DNA of 64,000 bases from contig NZ_JYLI01000005.1 in the NCBI RefSeq assembly GCF_001439785.1, positions 186,001 through 250,000 of the forward strand, written 5' to 3'. Below are positions 20,998 to 29,028 of the stretch, in pieces. Below the pieces are notes generated by a model. That model saw only the letters and a program-made list of their open reading frames with translations, did no database searches and had not been told where the DNA came from. Position numbers and translations under genes: made by a program. This DNA is from Pseudomonas poae (GTDB taxonomy: Bacteria > Pseudomonadota > Gammaproteobacteria > Pseudomonadales > Pseudomonadaceae). Each line of letters starts with the position of its first letter. The stretch's first letter is position 1.

Positions 20998-21345
20998 ATG
21001 AAAATTCGAGATCTGGCCCAGCATTGGGAAGAAACCGCCACAGGCCGATTGACCAAGACCGAGTACGCGATTCACCTGGACGTGGAGGCTGCGGCAAGAC
21101 TCTCGGCCATCGCTGAAATGTACCCCAAGCGCCAAACCGAGGAATTGCTCGGCGAATTGATCGGCGCAGCCCTTGAAGAACTGGAAGCGAGCTTTCCCTA
21201 CGTCAAGGGCCAGCACGTGGTTGCCACTGACGAGGAAGGCGACCCGTTGTACGAAGACGTCGGCCCCACGCCACGCTTTCTCGAGCTGTCGCGTCGTTTT
21301 CTGCATGATCTATCCGCCGACGGCGATCAATCGAAGCCCTCCTGA
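20998..21345 (+). CDS. Conserved hypothetical protein
   Basis: This is a 115-residue acidic, largely helical protein (MKIRDLAQHWEETATGRLTK at the N-terminus) with no signal peptide. The start at 20998 is preceded by GAGG six bases upstream. The frame stays open far to the left only because it runs antisense through ppc. It sits divergently from ppc in other pseudomonads. I cannot assign a function. Confidence 0.8.
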   Translation: MKIRDLAQHWEETATGRLTKTEYAIHLDVEAAARLSAIAEMYPKRQTEELLGELIGAALEELEASFPYVKGQHVVATDEEGDPLYEDVGPTPRFLELSRRFLHDLSADGDQSKPS

Positions 21346-21474
21346 ATTGGAAGAAAACCCCGGTATTCCGGGCCTCAAGCAGGCCCTGAGTACCACTGCG
21401 CGCCGTCAAAGTTCCAAGTTTTCAGGGTTGACCATTCAGTCAGATATTTTTTTAGGCAAATCGCCATCTCCGCT

Positions 21475-21502
21475 GAACTTTTGAAAAAAGCCTCCGGTCA
21501 CA
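21475..21502 (+). promoter_or_regulatory. Possible AlgU (sigma-22/sigma-E type) promoter
   Basis: GAACTT at 21475-21480 and TCACA at 21498-21502 are separated by 17 bases, fitting the extracytoplasmic sigma pattern GAACTT-N16/17-TCNNA. It lies about 115 bases upstream of the DUF4398 lipoprotein gene. The lptF homologue in P. aeruginosa is known to be AlgU-dependent. Confidence 0.5.
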
Positions 21503-21615
21503 ACCAGTAAGCCATCACTTGGAACGGTCGTTTTAAAGGGCATGTCGATTTTTCACCGCCGGCCCCTACCGCTGAACCAGTGAACCGGATTTTGATATTT
21601 TTCAGGAGTTATCCA

Positions 21616-22041
21616 ATGGAGTTGAAGACCATGAAGACCAGCACTGCCAAATCCTCGTTTAACCCTCTGCGCGGGCTGAAGTTGGCCGCGCTGGCAATCG
21701 GCACCAGCTTTGTTCTGGCGGGCTGTGCCGGCAACCCTCCGACCGAGCAGTACGCGGTGACCCAATCTGCGGTGAACAGCGCTGTCAGCGCCGGCGGCAC
21801 CGAGTTTGCGGCCGTGGAAATGAAGGCGGCCCAGGACAAGCTCAAAGAAGCTGAAATCGCCATGCACGACAAGAACTACGACAAGGCGCGTCAGTTGGCT
21901 GAGCAAGCCGAATGGGATGCCCGCGTCGCCGAGCGCAAGGCTCAGGCTGCCAAAGCTGAACAGGCTGTGAAGGATTCCCAGAAGGCGGTTGACGATCTGC
22001 GCCGAGAAGGCATGCGCCCGGCTGTTATCCAGCAGAAGTAA
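21616..22041 (+). CDS. DUF4398 domain lipoprotein
   Basis: This 141-residue lipoprotein starts MELKTMKTSTAKS; the start at 21616 follows AGGAG. The signal sequence ends in lipobox VLAGC. The mature domain is helical and repetitive in Ala, Lys and Glu (coiled-coil like, with AEQAEWDARVAERKAQAAKA) and matches DUF4398. The gene is 55 bases upstream of the OmpA-like lipoprotein gene, which also carries a DUF4398-like N-terminal region, so the pair probably works together at the outer membrane. Confidence 0.88.
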   Translation: MELKTMKTSTAKSSFNPLRGLKLAALAIGTSFVLAGCAGNPPTEQYAVTQSAVNSAVSAGGTEFAAVEMKAAQDKLKEAEIAMHDKNYDKARQLAEQAEWDARVAERKAQAAKAEQAVKDSQKAVDDLRREGMRPAVIQQK

Positions 22042-22096
22042 GCCATTGCTACTTACTGCATCGCACCTGTTATCGAATTGAAAGGACGACACGATT

Positions 22097-22882
22097 ATGC
22101 GTAAACAAATGATGATCCCTGCCCTGCTGGCGATGAGCGTTGCTCTGGCGGCCTGCTCCACCCCGCCGAACGCGAACCTGGAAAACGCACGGACCAACTT
22201 CACGGCCCTGCAAACCAATCCGCAAGCGACCAAGCTGGCCGCGCTTGAAACCAAAGACGCCAGCGAATGGCTGGACAAGGCTGACAAGGCGTACCGCGAC
22301 AAGGAAGACGAGAAGAAAGTCGACCAGCTGGCCTACCTGACCAACCAGCGTGTTGAAGTGGCCAAAGACACCATTTCCCTGCGTGAATCCGAAGCCAAGC
22401 TGAAAAACGCTGGCGACGACCGCGCCCGTGCTCTGCTGGATGCGCGTGATGCACAGATCAAGCAGTTGCAGGACAGCCTGAACGCCAAGCAAACCGACCG
22501 TGGCACCCTGGTGACCTTCGGTGACGTGCTGTTCGCCACCAACAAGTCCGACCTGAAATCCACCGGCCTGGTCAACATCACCAAGCTGGCGCAGTTCCTG
22601 CGCGACAACCCGGACCGTAAAGTCATCGTCGAAGGCTACACCGACAGCACCGGTTCGGACTCGTACAACCAGAGCCTGTCCGAGCGCCGCGCGGCTTCCG
22701 TACAGCGTGCACTGGCTCAGCAAGGCGTGGACATCTCGCGCATCGTGACCCAGGGTTACGGCAAGGAATACCCGGTTGCCGATAACGGCAGCGCATCGGG
22801 ACGCGCCATGAACCGTCGTGTTGAAGTGACCATCTCCAACGACAACCAGCCGGTCAAGCCACGTTCTTCCATGGCTAACTGA
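22097..22882 (+). CDS. OmpA-family lipoprotein (lipotoxin F / PA3692-like)
   Basis: The protein has 261 residues: a lipoprotein signal with lipobox ALAAC (Cys about 20), a helical DUF4398-like region (about 25-135), and a C-terminal OmpA peptidoglycan-binding domain. The OmpA core is VEGYTDSTGSDSYNQSLSERR, followed by GYGKEYPV and NRRVEV. It is expected to tie the outer membrane to peptidoglycan. In P. aeruginosa the orthologue at this locus is called LptF (lipotoxin F), distinct from the LPS exporter of the same symbol. A strong terminator follows. Confidence 0.9.
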   Translation: MRKQMMIPALLAMSVALAACSTPPNANLENARTNFTALQTNPQATKLAALETKDASEWLDKADKAYRDKEDEKKVDQLAYLTNQRVEVAKDTISLRESEAKLKNAGDDRARALLDARDAQIKQLQDSLNAKQTDRGTLVTFGDVLFATNKSDLKSTGLVNITKLAQFLRDNPDRKVIVEGYTDSTGSDSYNQSLSERRAASVQRALAQQGVDISRIVTQGYGKEYPVADNGSASGRAMNRRVEVTISNDNQPVKPRSSMAN

Positions 22883-22896
22883 TCGACTGACGCTGC

Positions 22897-22926
22897 AAAA
22901 AAACCCACCTTTCGGTGGGTTTTTTT
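22897..22926 (+). terminator. Rho-independent terminator after the OmpA-like gene
   Basis: The hairpin AAAACCCACC-TTTC-GGTGGGTTTTTTT has a GC core and a clean T-tract. It starts 15 bases after the stop codon. Confidence 0.93.
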
Positions 22927-22931
22927 ATTGA

Positions 22932-23222
22932 TCAGACTTCGATCTTACGACCGTTGTCGCTCTCCGGCATCATCGCCTCCATGCCTTGGCGACCGGCCAT
23001 CATTTTATCGAGCATCTCCTGGTCCATCTGGCCGCCTTCAGCGCCTCCAGAACCACCGCCCTGCGCACCACCCATTGCCTTGGACAGTATCTCCATGAGC
23101 ATTTTCATCGGGTCCTGTTTCGCCTGGCCACCTTGCGCACCACCCTGACCCAGCTTTTCTGCGCCCTGGGCCAGTTCCATCATCTTGGCGATCGCGCCAA
23201 TTCCGTCCATTCCACCAATCAT
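22932..23222 (-). CDS. Gly/Met-rich small hypothetical protein
   Basis: This is a 96-residue protein with strongly biased composition: Gly, Met, Gln and Ala make up most of it, with a GGAQGGGSGGAEGG run and DPMKMLMEILSKAMGG. The start at 23222 is favoured because GGGAG lies seven bases upstream. A GTG at 23228 is also possible. There is no signal peptide. It could be a secreted or assembly-type low-complexity protein, but I know no family. Confidence 0.6.
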   Translation of the reverse strand: MIGGMDGIGAIAKMMELAQGAEKLGQGGAQGGQAKQDPMKMLMEILSKAMGGAQGGGSGGAEGGQMDQEMLDKMMAGRQGMEAMMPESDNGRKIEV

Positions 23223-23346
23223 GTTCACGCTCCCAGAATCGATATACGTAAGTTGTCTGCCAGCAACACTGACACGTCACTCAGTGGCGTCTTACGCAAT
23301 ACCGTTCCAGATATTTCTGGAATCGGGCGATTTAGGTGAAGAGCAC

Positions 23347-23673
23347 TTACTCGCGCATTGTCGGTGTTTCCTGGCCCATGCAACGAACAGCCTGCTTTTT
23401 GTTGTTCACCAATACGCCACTCAAGCCTTTGTGCTCAGTATCAAACATCACCAGCACACCCTCGACGCACTGCGCCACCTGGGCAGCCGGCGTCAGTGAC
23501 ACCTTATAGTCCTCGCCGGGTACGGTCTTGAGCAGCGTGAAGTCACTGAGCAGTAACGCGTCCTCGGGCTTGGCGAAGTGCAGGTAGCCGTAATACCACA
23601 GGCAGCCGACCGTACCGATGATGGTGCCGATGCCGGTGAGCATCAGCGGGATCAGGTTGCGTTCCTCGCTCAT
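23347..23673 (-). CDS. Small single-span membrane protein
   Basis: The 108-residue protein has one N-terminal membrane segment (about residues 8-30, LIPLMLTGIGTIIGTVGCLW). A 75-residue domain follows with two Cys residues (VAQCVEG and AVRCMGQ) that could pair if periplasmic. The ATG overlaps the TGA of the hydrolase gene upstream by four bases, so the two are co-translated. The function is unknown. Confidence 0.8.
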   Translation of the reverse strand: MSEERNLIPLMLTGIGTIIGTVGCLWYYGYLHFAKPEDALLLSDFTLLKTVPGEDYKVSLTPAAQVAQCVEGVLVMFDTEHKGLSGVLVNNKKQAVRCMGQETPTMRE

Positions 23674-24575
23674 TGCGGCGTCTCTGACGAATCGACTTGA
23701 GGGACAGGGTAGCTCGGAATTTCACCCAGCCGGCGCAGGCCATTGAAGTGCTGCGGGTCGTCCAGATAACGCAGCATCACGGTTTGCCAGGTCTTGTCGG
23801 CAAAGGTCTGCACGTGCCCCCCACGGGTCAATTGCAACACCCTGGGCGCCGGAGCCGCCTGATACAGGCGGATACCATTGGCTACCGGCACAATCGGGTC
23901 GTCCAGGCTGTGAAACAACAGTTTGGGCACGCCGGTAAGCCCAGGCATGGCCGTGATCGCACTGTCAGCATCCGGCACCAGCCAGGACAACGGCACCTGA
24001 AGCGGCCAAGTTAACCAGGACGTGCTCAGGGCGAATTGCCCTACGTCACGGTAACTGGCGGGCACGCCGTCCAACACGAGGGCCTTGAGTTGAGACTGGC
24101 GCTGCGGATGCGCGGCCAGGTAGTGCACCGCCAGCGCACCGCCGAGGCTCTGACCGAGGACGATCAGTGGCCGTCCCTGAACCTCGGGAGCCTGGTCGAG
24201 CCAGTTGAAGGCGGCATCCACATCCTGATAGACCGCCGGTAACGAGGGCTTGCCCTGCGACAGCCCGTATCCACGGTAGTCCAGCAGCAGCACCTGATAA
24301 CCCTGATCGGGCAGCCACCAACTGCCCCCCAGGTGCCAGGCCAGGTTGCCGCCGTTGCCATGCAGATGCAGCACCGTGCCCTTGAGCGGCACACCCGCCT
24401 TGGCCGGCAGCCACCAGGCGTGCAGCTTCACGCCGTCGGCGGTGGTAAGGGTGACATCGCGGTACTGCAGATGGGCTTTTTCCGGCGTGAACGGCAGGCC
24501 GGGTTCGGGGTAGAACAGCAGGGAACTGCAGCCGCTCAAGGTGAGCAGCAGGCACAGGATACCGAGGATTCTCAT
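23670..24575 (-). CDS. Alpha/beta hydrolase lipoprotein
   Basis: The protein has 301 residues with a lipoprotein signal (lipobox TLSGC, Cys about 16), so it is predicted to be anchored in the envelope. The alpha/beta-hydrolase fold is shown by the oxyanion motif HLHGNGGN, DYRGYGLSQGKPS, the nucleophile elbow GQSLGG and late HSLDDPIVP (Asp) and GGHVQTF (His), giving a complete Ser-Asp-His triad. The substrate is unknown; esterase or peptidase activity is possible. It forms an operon with the small membrane protein. Confidence 0.88.
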   Translation of the reverse strand: MRILGILCLLLTLSGCSSLLFYPEPGLPFTPEKAHLQYRDVTLTTADGVKLHAWWLPAKAGVPLKGTVLHLHGNGGNLAWHLGGSWWLPDQGYQVLLLDYRGYGLSQGKPSLPAVYQDVDAAFNWLDQAPEVQGRPLIVLGQSLGGALAVHYLAAHPQRQSQLKALVLDGVPASYRDVGQFALSTSWLTWPLQVPLSWLVPDADSAITAMPGLTGVPKLLFHSLDDPIVPVANGIRLYQAAPAPRVLQLTRGGHVQTFADKTWQTVMLRYLDDPQHFNGLRRLGEIPSYPVPQVDSSETPQ

Positions 24576-24627
24576 CCGTTGAAACCTCTTGATTTGGCTG
24601 AAATTTATCGATTTCTCCAGGGTTCGG

Positions 24628-25905
24628 TCACAGGATATTGGAGTAATCTGCTTCGATCCGGTCCAGGCTCAGGTGGTTAAGAAAGTTGGAAAAGCACATC
24701 CACGCCGCCAGCGCGTTCATGTCACGAAATTGCTCGGGCAGGTACTTGGGTGGCACCACCAGGCCTTCGTCCACCAGTTGGCGCAGGGTGCGCATGTCTT
24801 CCAGGGTGGTCTTGCCGCAGAACAGCAGCGGCACCTGCTCCAGCTTGCCCTTGCGCACGGCGAGCTGGATGTAGTTATAGACCATGATGAAGCCCTTGAG
24901 GTAGGACAGGTCCTTGGTGAACGGCAGGCCGTTCGGCACCGAGCCACGGAACACCCGGCTGGCGTTGCCATAGCTGTCGGCGATCTCGAAGCCTTGCTCG
25001 CGGAAGAACTCGAACACCTGCAAAAAGTCTGCGCCCTCCTCCACCATGTGGATGGCACGGGTGCGGTTGGTCAGTTTGCGCAAGCGACTGGGGTAGGAGG
25101 CGAACGTGATGATCTCCATCAGGATCGCCAGGCCTTCCTGGGTCACGGTGGACGACGGCGGCCCCTTGGACAGGAAGGTGCAGATCGGCTGGTTCTGGCC
25201 ATTGAGGGTCGTGCCCACGTGCACCAGGCCTTCGTGTACTTCCAGGGCGCGTACATCACGCTCGTTGAACATCGCGTCGGCGCGGATCTTGATGTAGTCG
25301 GCGCCCGCTGCGGCGTCGGCGACGATGCCATCGGACTCGAACACGCGAATGGTCTCTTCGGCCTCGCCAAACACTTTGTTCAAGCGGGTTTGCAGCAGGG
25401 CCACGGCGTCCTTGGCGGTGAGAGTCTTGGCTTCGTCCTTGAGGTCGCCGCGCCCGTCGATATTGTTCAGGTAGTCGGAGAGCATCAGGCCCAGGTCGGC
25501 CAGGGTGGGGTCGCCGGCGTGGAAGGCATCGGAGGCGGCACCGTAGAGCTCCTGGGAGATCAAGCCGAAGTCCTCGGTGCCGCGCGCTTCCAGCATGCGC
25601 ACCACCATGCGGTATTCGCGGCACATGCGACGCATGATCTGCCCCACCGGGCTGAACTGGCCGAGGCGGCGGGTGATGTCGCGTTCGATGTTCTGGAACT
25701 CCAGCTTGACCGCGCTGGAATCGAACGCCAATGGCCGGTTCAGGTAATAGTCGCGGTTAACAGCGGGCATCTCCTTGCCCTTGGCCTTGAGAAATCCCTG
25801 GCGAATGTTCTCGTCCCACTTCACGGCATCGAGCACGCGAATCGGTGTTTGCGCCAGCACAATGCGATCGGACAACGTGCGTATCGTCTGCTGGTAATCG
25901 TCCAC
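24628..25905 (-). CDS. DUF1704 / QEGLA-motif protein, predicted zinc carboxypeptidase-like
   Basis: This is a 425-residue soluble protein of the family named after its QEGLA motif (here Gln256-Ala260, VTQEGLAIL). A second conserved element is HEGLVH at 224-229, an H-E-x-x-x-H zinc-ligand pattern. The eukaryotic members of DUF1704 (KIAA0895/MATCAP) are tubulin tyrosine carboxypeptidases using HExxxH, which suggests that this bacterial protein is a metallopeptidase too. Older annotation as a flavohemoglobin expression modulator has weak support. A small lipoprotein gene lies 21 bases upstream on the same strand. Confidence 0.85.
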   Translation of the reverse strand: MDDYQQTIRTLSDRIVLAQTPIRVLDAVKWDENIRQGFLKAKGKEMPAVNRDYYLNRPLAFDSSAVKLEFQNIERDITRRLGQFSPVGQIMRRMCREYRMVVRMLEARGTEDFGLISQELYGAASDAFHAGDPTLADLGLMLSDYLNNIDGRGDLKDEAKTLTAKDAVALLQTRLNKVFGEAEETIRVFESDGIVADAAAGADYIKIRADAMFNERDVRALEVHEGLVHVGTTLNGQNQPICTFLSKGPPSSTVTQEGLAILMEIITFASYPSRLRKLTNRTRAIHMVEEGADFLQVFEFFREQGFEIADSYGNASRVFRGSVPNGLPFTKDLSYLKGFIMVYNYIQLAVRKGKLEQVPLLFCGKTTLEDMRTLRQLVDEGLVVPPKYLPEQFRDMNALAAWMCFSNFLNHLSLDRIEADYSNIL

Positions 25906-25926
25906 CCGGTGCTTCCTCTTTAAACG

Positions 25927-26475
25927 TTATTTGCCCGCGCGCCGGTAGCGCACGGCTTGCACGAATACATCGGCGTTGGCCGGGTCATCCAGGTAGGCAA
26001 ACACCTGGTCAATGGGGCTGTCGATCAGCACGCCGTCACCCTCGACGGTTTGCACGGCAGTGCCTTGCAGCGTCTTTTGTTCCATCGCCTGATGGATCTG
26101 CTCAAGGTCGAGGTTGTAGACCACCAATTCGTGCTTTTCGTCGAACTCGAAGCCGGCCAGGATGAAATGCCCGCCCAGCTTGGCCGGCAGCGGCGCCGAC
26201 AGGTACCAGCGACTGCCATGGCGCGACACGCTGAACAGGTATTCATCACGCTGCTCCGGCTTGGCCGAAGGATAGCTCACGGCTTTGTAACGCTGTTCAC
26301 CCGCGCGGGTAATCTGCAGGTTCAGCGGCTCACCCCAGGCATTCTTGCTCACCCATTTGCCCAGCAGCTCGTTGGGCGCCGCCTCGCGCGTGGGCAGCGG
26401 GCTTTTGAAGGTCACCAGGCAACCGCTGAGCAGCAGGAACGACAAGGCAATTACCGAGACACGCCAGGCTTTCAT
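25927..26475 (-). CDS. Lipoprotein of unknown function
   Basis: The 182-residue protein starts MKAWRVSVIALSFLLLSGC, a lipoprotein signal with lipobox LLSGC (Cys about 19). The start at 26475 has GGAG six bases upstream. The frame runs on upstream into a REP element and that part is not coding. The mature domain is beta-rich and contains LLGKWVSKNAWGEPLNLQIT, a lipocalin-like opening. It is followed after 21 bases by the DUF1704 gene, so the two are probably in one operon. Confidence 0.82.
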   Translation of the reverse strand: MKAWRVSVIALSFLLLSGCLVTFKSPLPTREAAPNELLGKWVSKNAWGEPLNLQITRAGEQRYKAVSYPSAKPEQRDEYLFSVSRHGSRWYLSAPLPAKLGGHFILAGFEFDEKHELVVYNLDLEQIHQAMEQKTLQGTAVQTVEGDGVLIDSPIDQVFAYLDDPANADVFVQAVRYRRAGK

Positions 26476-26492
26476 TGCGTACTCCATCAAGG

Positions 26493-26577
26493 GTGGGAGT
26501 TGGCTTGCCTGCGACAGCATCACCGCAGTGTGCCTGAATGACCCGGGACTCTGCATCGCAGGCAAGCCAGCGCCCAC
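26493..26577. repeat. REPIN in the leader of the lipoprotein gene
   Basis: The arms are gtgggagttggcttgcctgc and gcaggcaagccagcgcccac, a slightly degraded REP doublet. It ends 17 bases before the lipoprotein start codon, close to its ribosome site, and separates it from the TetR gene on the same strand. Confidence 0.9.
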
Positions 26578-26603
26578 ATAAAGCGGATCGCACATGGGCA
26601 TGG

Positions 26604-27323
26604 CTACACCGAGGCCAGCACCAAATGCATGTATCGCTTGAGAATCTCAAGCATCTCGTCACCGGTCAGCGGCTCTGCGCCGCCCAACAGGCCCTGATAT
26701 TCCATCCGACTGATAATCGCCGTCAACACCTTGGCATCCTGCTGCGGCTCGCGGGAGCCTAATACCTGGAAAAACTGCCCGGTGCCTTGCAACAGGATCT
26801 GCTGGTGGGAACGCACCAGCTCGGCCAGCCGCGGGTTTAACAGCGCTTCCTGGCGAAACGCCTGCTCGGCCATCAAATAGTCGCGCCGGTTGCTCAGTTG
26901 GCGCTGCACATAGTCCGCCGTCAGCCGCGCAATGTCATCGGCCAGTTGCGAGCGCGATGCCGGGCTGCCGTCACCATAGGCGACCATCTCGCGCAGCAGT
27001 CCTTCGTTGCGCACCCACAGCTTGCCCATGAACGCGGCGCTGCGTTCGACGTATTGGGCGAAGGTGTCGGTGAGCAGGTCATCGATGTCCTTGAAATAGT
27101 AGGTGGTGGCTGACAGCGGCACGCCCGCCTCCGCTGCCACGGCGCGATGGCGCACGGCCCGCACGCCTTCACGCACGACGATGCGCATGGCCGCATCGAG
27201 AATCTCCTGCCGGCGCTGTTCGCTGCCTCGACGACTGGCCTTGCGACCCTGGTACTGGACACTTTCAGCCACGGCAGCAGCAATGCCGGCGGCGCCTTCT
27301 TGAGCCATTACACGGTTCACCAC
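26604..27323 (-). CDS. TetR-family transcriptional regulator
   Basis: This is a TetR repressor of about 239 residues. The helix-turn-helix lies after RRQEILDAAMRIVVREGV and includes VRHRAVAAEAGVPLSATTYYF. The C-terminal helical domain has no recognised ligand. The start is uncertain. AAGG at 27333-27330 is well spaced for a GTG at 27323 or 27320, while the first ATG with protein-like sequence (MAQEGAAG) is at 27308. Targets are unknown; the downstream lipoprotein/DUF1704 genes are candidates. Confidence 0.85.
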   Translation of the reverse strand: MVNRVMAQEGAAGIAAAVAESVQYQGRKASRRGSEQRRQEILDAAMRIVVREGVRAVRHRAVAAEAGVPLSATTYYFKDIDDLLTDTFAQYVERSAAFMGKLWVRNEGLLREMVAYGDGSPASRSQLADDIARLTADYVQRQLSNRRDYLMAEQAFRQEALLNPRLAELVRSHQQILLQGTGQFFQVLGSREPQQDAKVLTAIISRMEYQGLLGGAEPLTGDEMLEILKRYMHLVLASV

Positions 27324-27383
27324 ACACATCCTTGGATTTGATTAAAACCTGGCGCTGTTTGCTTGACGCTTATAAACGCCACA

Positions 27384-27410
27384 TAAAAAAGCCGCCTTAT
27401 AAAAGGCGGC
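27384..27410 (-). terminator. Rho-independent terminator downstream of lysS
   Basis: The stem GCCGCCTT/AAGGCGGC has a four-base loop and, in the minus direction, a run of six T. It lies 18 bases after the lysS stop and ends the prfB-lysS unit. Confidence 0.93.
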
Positions 27411-27427
27411 TCAGGATTTCACTTCGG

Positions 27428-28930
27428 TCAGGCTTGCGGCCGCATGTGAGGGAACAGGATCACATCGCGGATCGACGGCGAGTTGGTCAACAGCATCACC
27501 AGACGGTCGATGCCGATACCTTCACCGGCGGTGGGCGGCATGCCGTATTCCAGGGCACGCACGAAGTCGGCGTCGTAGTGCATGGCCTCGTCGTCACCAG
27601 CGTCCTTGTCGGCCACCTGGGCCATGAAGCGCTCGGCCTGGTCTTCCGCGTCGTTAAGCTCGGAGTAGGCGTTGGCGATTTCGCGGCCGCCGATGAACAG
27701 CTCGAAACGGTCGGTCACGTTCGGGTTGTCATCATTGCGACGGGCCAGCGGCGACACTTCGAACGGGTACTGCGTAATGAAGTGCGGCTGCTCCAGCTTG
27801 TGCTCCACCAGCTCTTCGAAAATCATCACCTGCAGCTTGCCCAGGCCTTCGAAACCCAGCACCTTGGCGCCGGCTTTTTTGGCGATGGCGCGAGCCTTGT
27901 CGATGTCGTTGAGGTCGGCGGCGGTCAGCTCGGGGTTGTACTTGAGGATCGAGTCGAACACCGACAGGCGCACGAACGGCTCGCCGAAGTGGAACAGCTT
28001 GTCGCCGTACGGCACGTCGGTGCTGCCCAGCACCAGCTGCGCCAGTTCGCGGAACAGTTCTTCGGTGAGGTCCATGTTGTCTTCGTAGTCGGCGTAGGCC
28101 TGGTAGAACTCCAACATGGTGAATTCAGGGTTGTGACGGGTCGAGACGCCTTCGTTACGGAAGTTGCGGTTGATCTCGAACACTTTCTCAAAGCCACCGA
28201 CCACCAGACGCTTGAGGTACAGCTCAGGCGCGATGCGCAGGAACATCGGCAGGTCCAGCGCGTTGTGGTGCGTCTCGAACGGCTTGGCTGCGGCGCCCCC
28301 GGGAATGGTCTGCAGCATCGGGGTTTCGACTTCGAGGAAGTCACGCTTGGCAAGGAAACTGCGGATGTGGGCGATCACCTGCGAGCGCACGCGGAAGGTC
28401 TGGCGCACATCTTCGTTGACGATCAGGTCAACGTAGCGCTGGCGATAACGCTGCTCGGTGTCGGTGAGGCCGTGGTGCTTGTCCGGCAGCGGGCGCAGGG
28501 ATTTGGTCAGCAGACGCACGCTGGTCATTTCGACGTACAGGTCGCCCTTGCCGGAACGGGCCAGGGTGCCTTCGGCGGCAATGATGTCGCCCATGTCCCA
28601 GGTTTTTACCGAAGCCAGGGTTTCTTCAGGCAGGGTCTTGCGGTTGACGTAGACCTGGATACGCCCGGTCATGTCCTGGATCACCATGAACGAGCCACGG
28701 TTGAGCATGATGCGACCTGCCACCTTGACCGGAATCGCAGCCTCTGCCAGCTCTTCCTTGGTCTTGTCCACGTACTGCTTCTGCAGGGCATCGCAGTAGT
28801 CGTCGCGGCGGAAGTCGTTGGGGAAGGCATTACCCTTGGCGCGCTCGGCAGCAAGCTTTTCCTTGCGCAGGGCGATCAGGGAGTTTTCTTCCTGTTGCAG
28901 GGCTTGCGGGTCGAGTTCTTGGTCGCTCAT
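27428..28930 (-). CDS. lysS: Lysyl-tRNA synthetase, class II
   Basis: LysS charges tRNA-Lys with lysine. The protein has 500 residues: an N-terminal OB-fold anticodon domain (about 60-170) and a class II catalytic core. Motif 2 is [18 protein letters not shown] and motif 3 is [11 protein letters not shown] near the C-terminus. The start [18 protein letters not shown] at 28930 is chosen by family length; the open frame above it runs through the intergenic region. It follows prfB by about 100 bases, as in many gammaproteobacteria. Confidence 0.97.
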   Translation of the reverse strand: MSDQELDPQALQQEENSLIALRKEKLAAERAKGNAFPNDFRRDDYCDALQKQYVDKTKEELAEAAIPVKVAGRIMLNRGSFMVIQDMTGRIQVYVNRKTLPEETLASVKTWDMGDIIAAEGTLARSGKGDLYVEMTSVRLLTKSLRPLPDKHHGLTDTEQRYRQRYVDLIVNEDVRQTFRVRSQVIAHIRSFLAKRDFLEVETPMLQTIPGGAAAKPFETHHNALDLPMFLRIAPELYLKRLVVGGFEKVFEINRNFRNEGVSTRHNPEFTMLEFYQAYADYEDNMDLTEELFRELAQLVLGSTDVPYGDKLFHFGEPFVRLSVFDSILKYNPELTAADLNDIDKARAIAKKAGAKVLGFEGLGKLQVMIFEELVEHKLEQPHFITQYPFEVSPLARRNDDNPNVTDRFELFIGGREIANAYSELNDAEDQAERFMAQVADKDAGDDEAMHYDADFVRALEYGMPPTAGEGIGIDRLVMLLTNSPSIRDVILFPHMRPQA

Positions 28931-29028
28931 GTCTTTAAAATTTCCATCACAGGTTCGTTGCCCCGAGGCCTGCGGCCTGGGGATCGCGGGGCAAGGACCA
29001 GGCGTCCTCCCCGCTCCCACACAGGGTG

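Noticed and set aside
24589..25923. A 444-codon open frame on the plus strand
   Set aside because: It is antisense to the DUF1704 gene, with no start signal and no recognisable motif.
26476..26601. N-terminal extension of the lipoprotein through the REP element
   Set aside because: It encodes REP-derived peptide and precedes a perfect lipoprotein signal with its own ribosome site.
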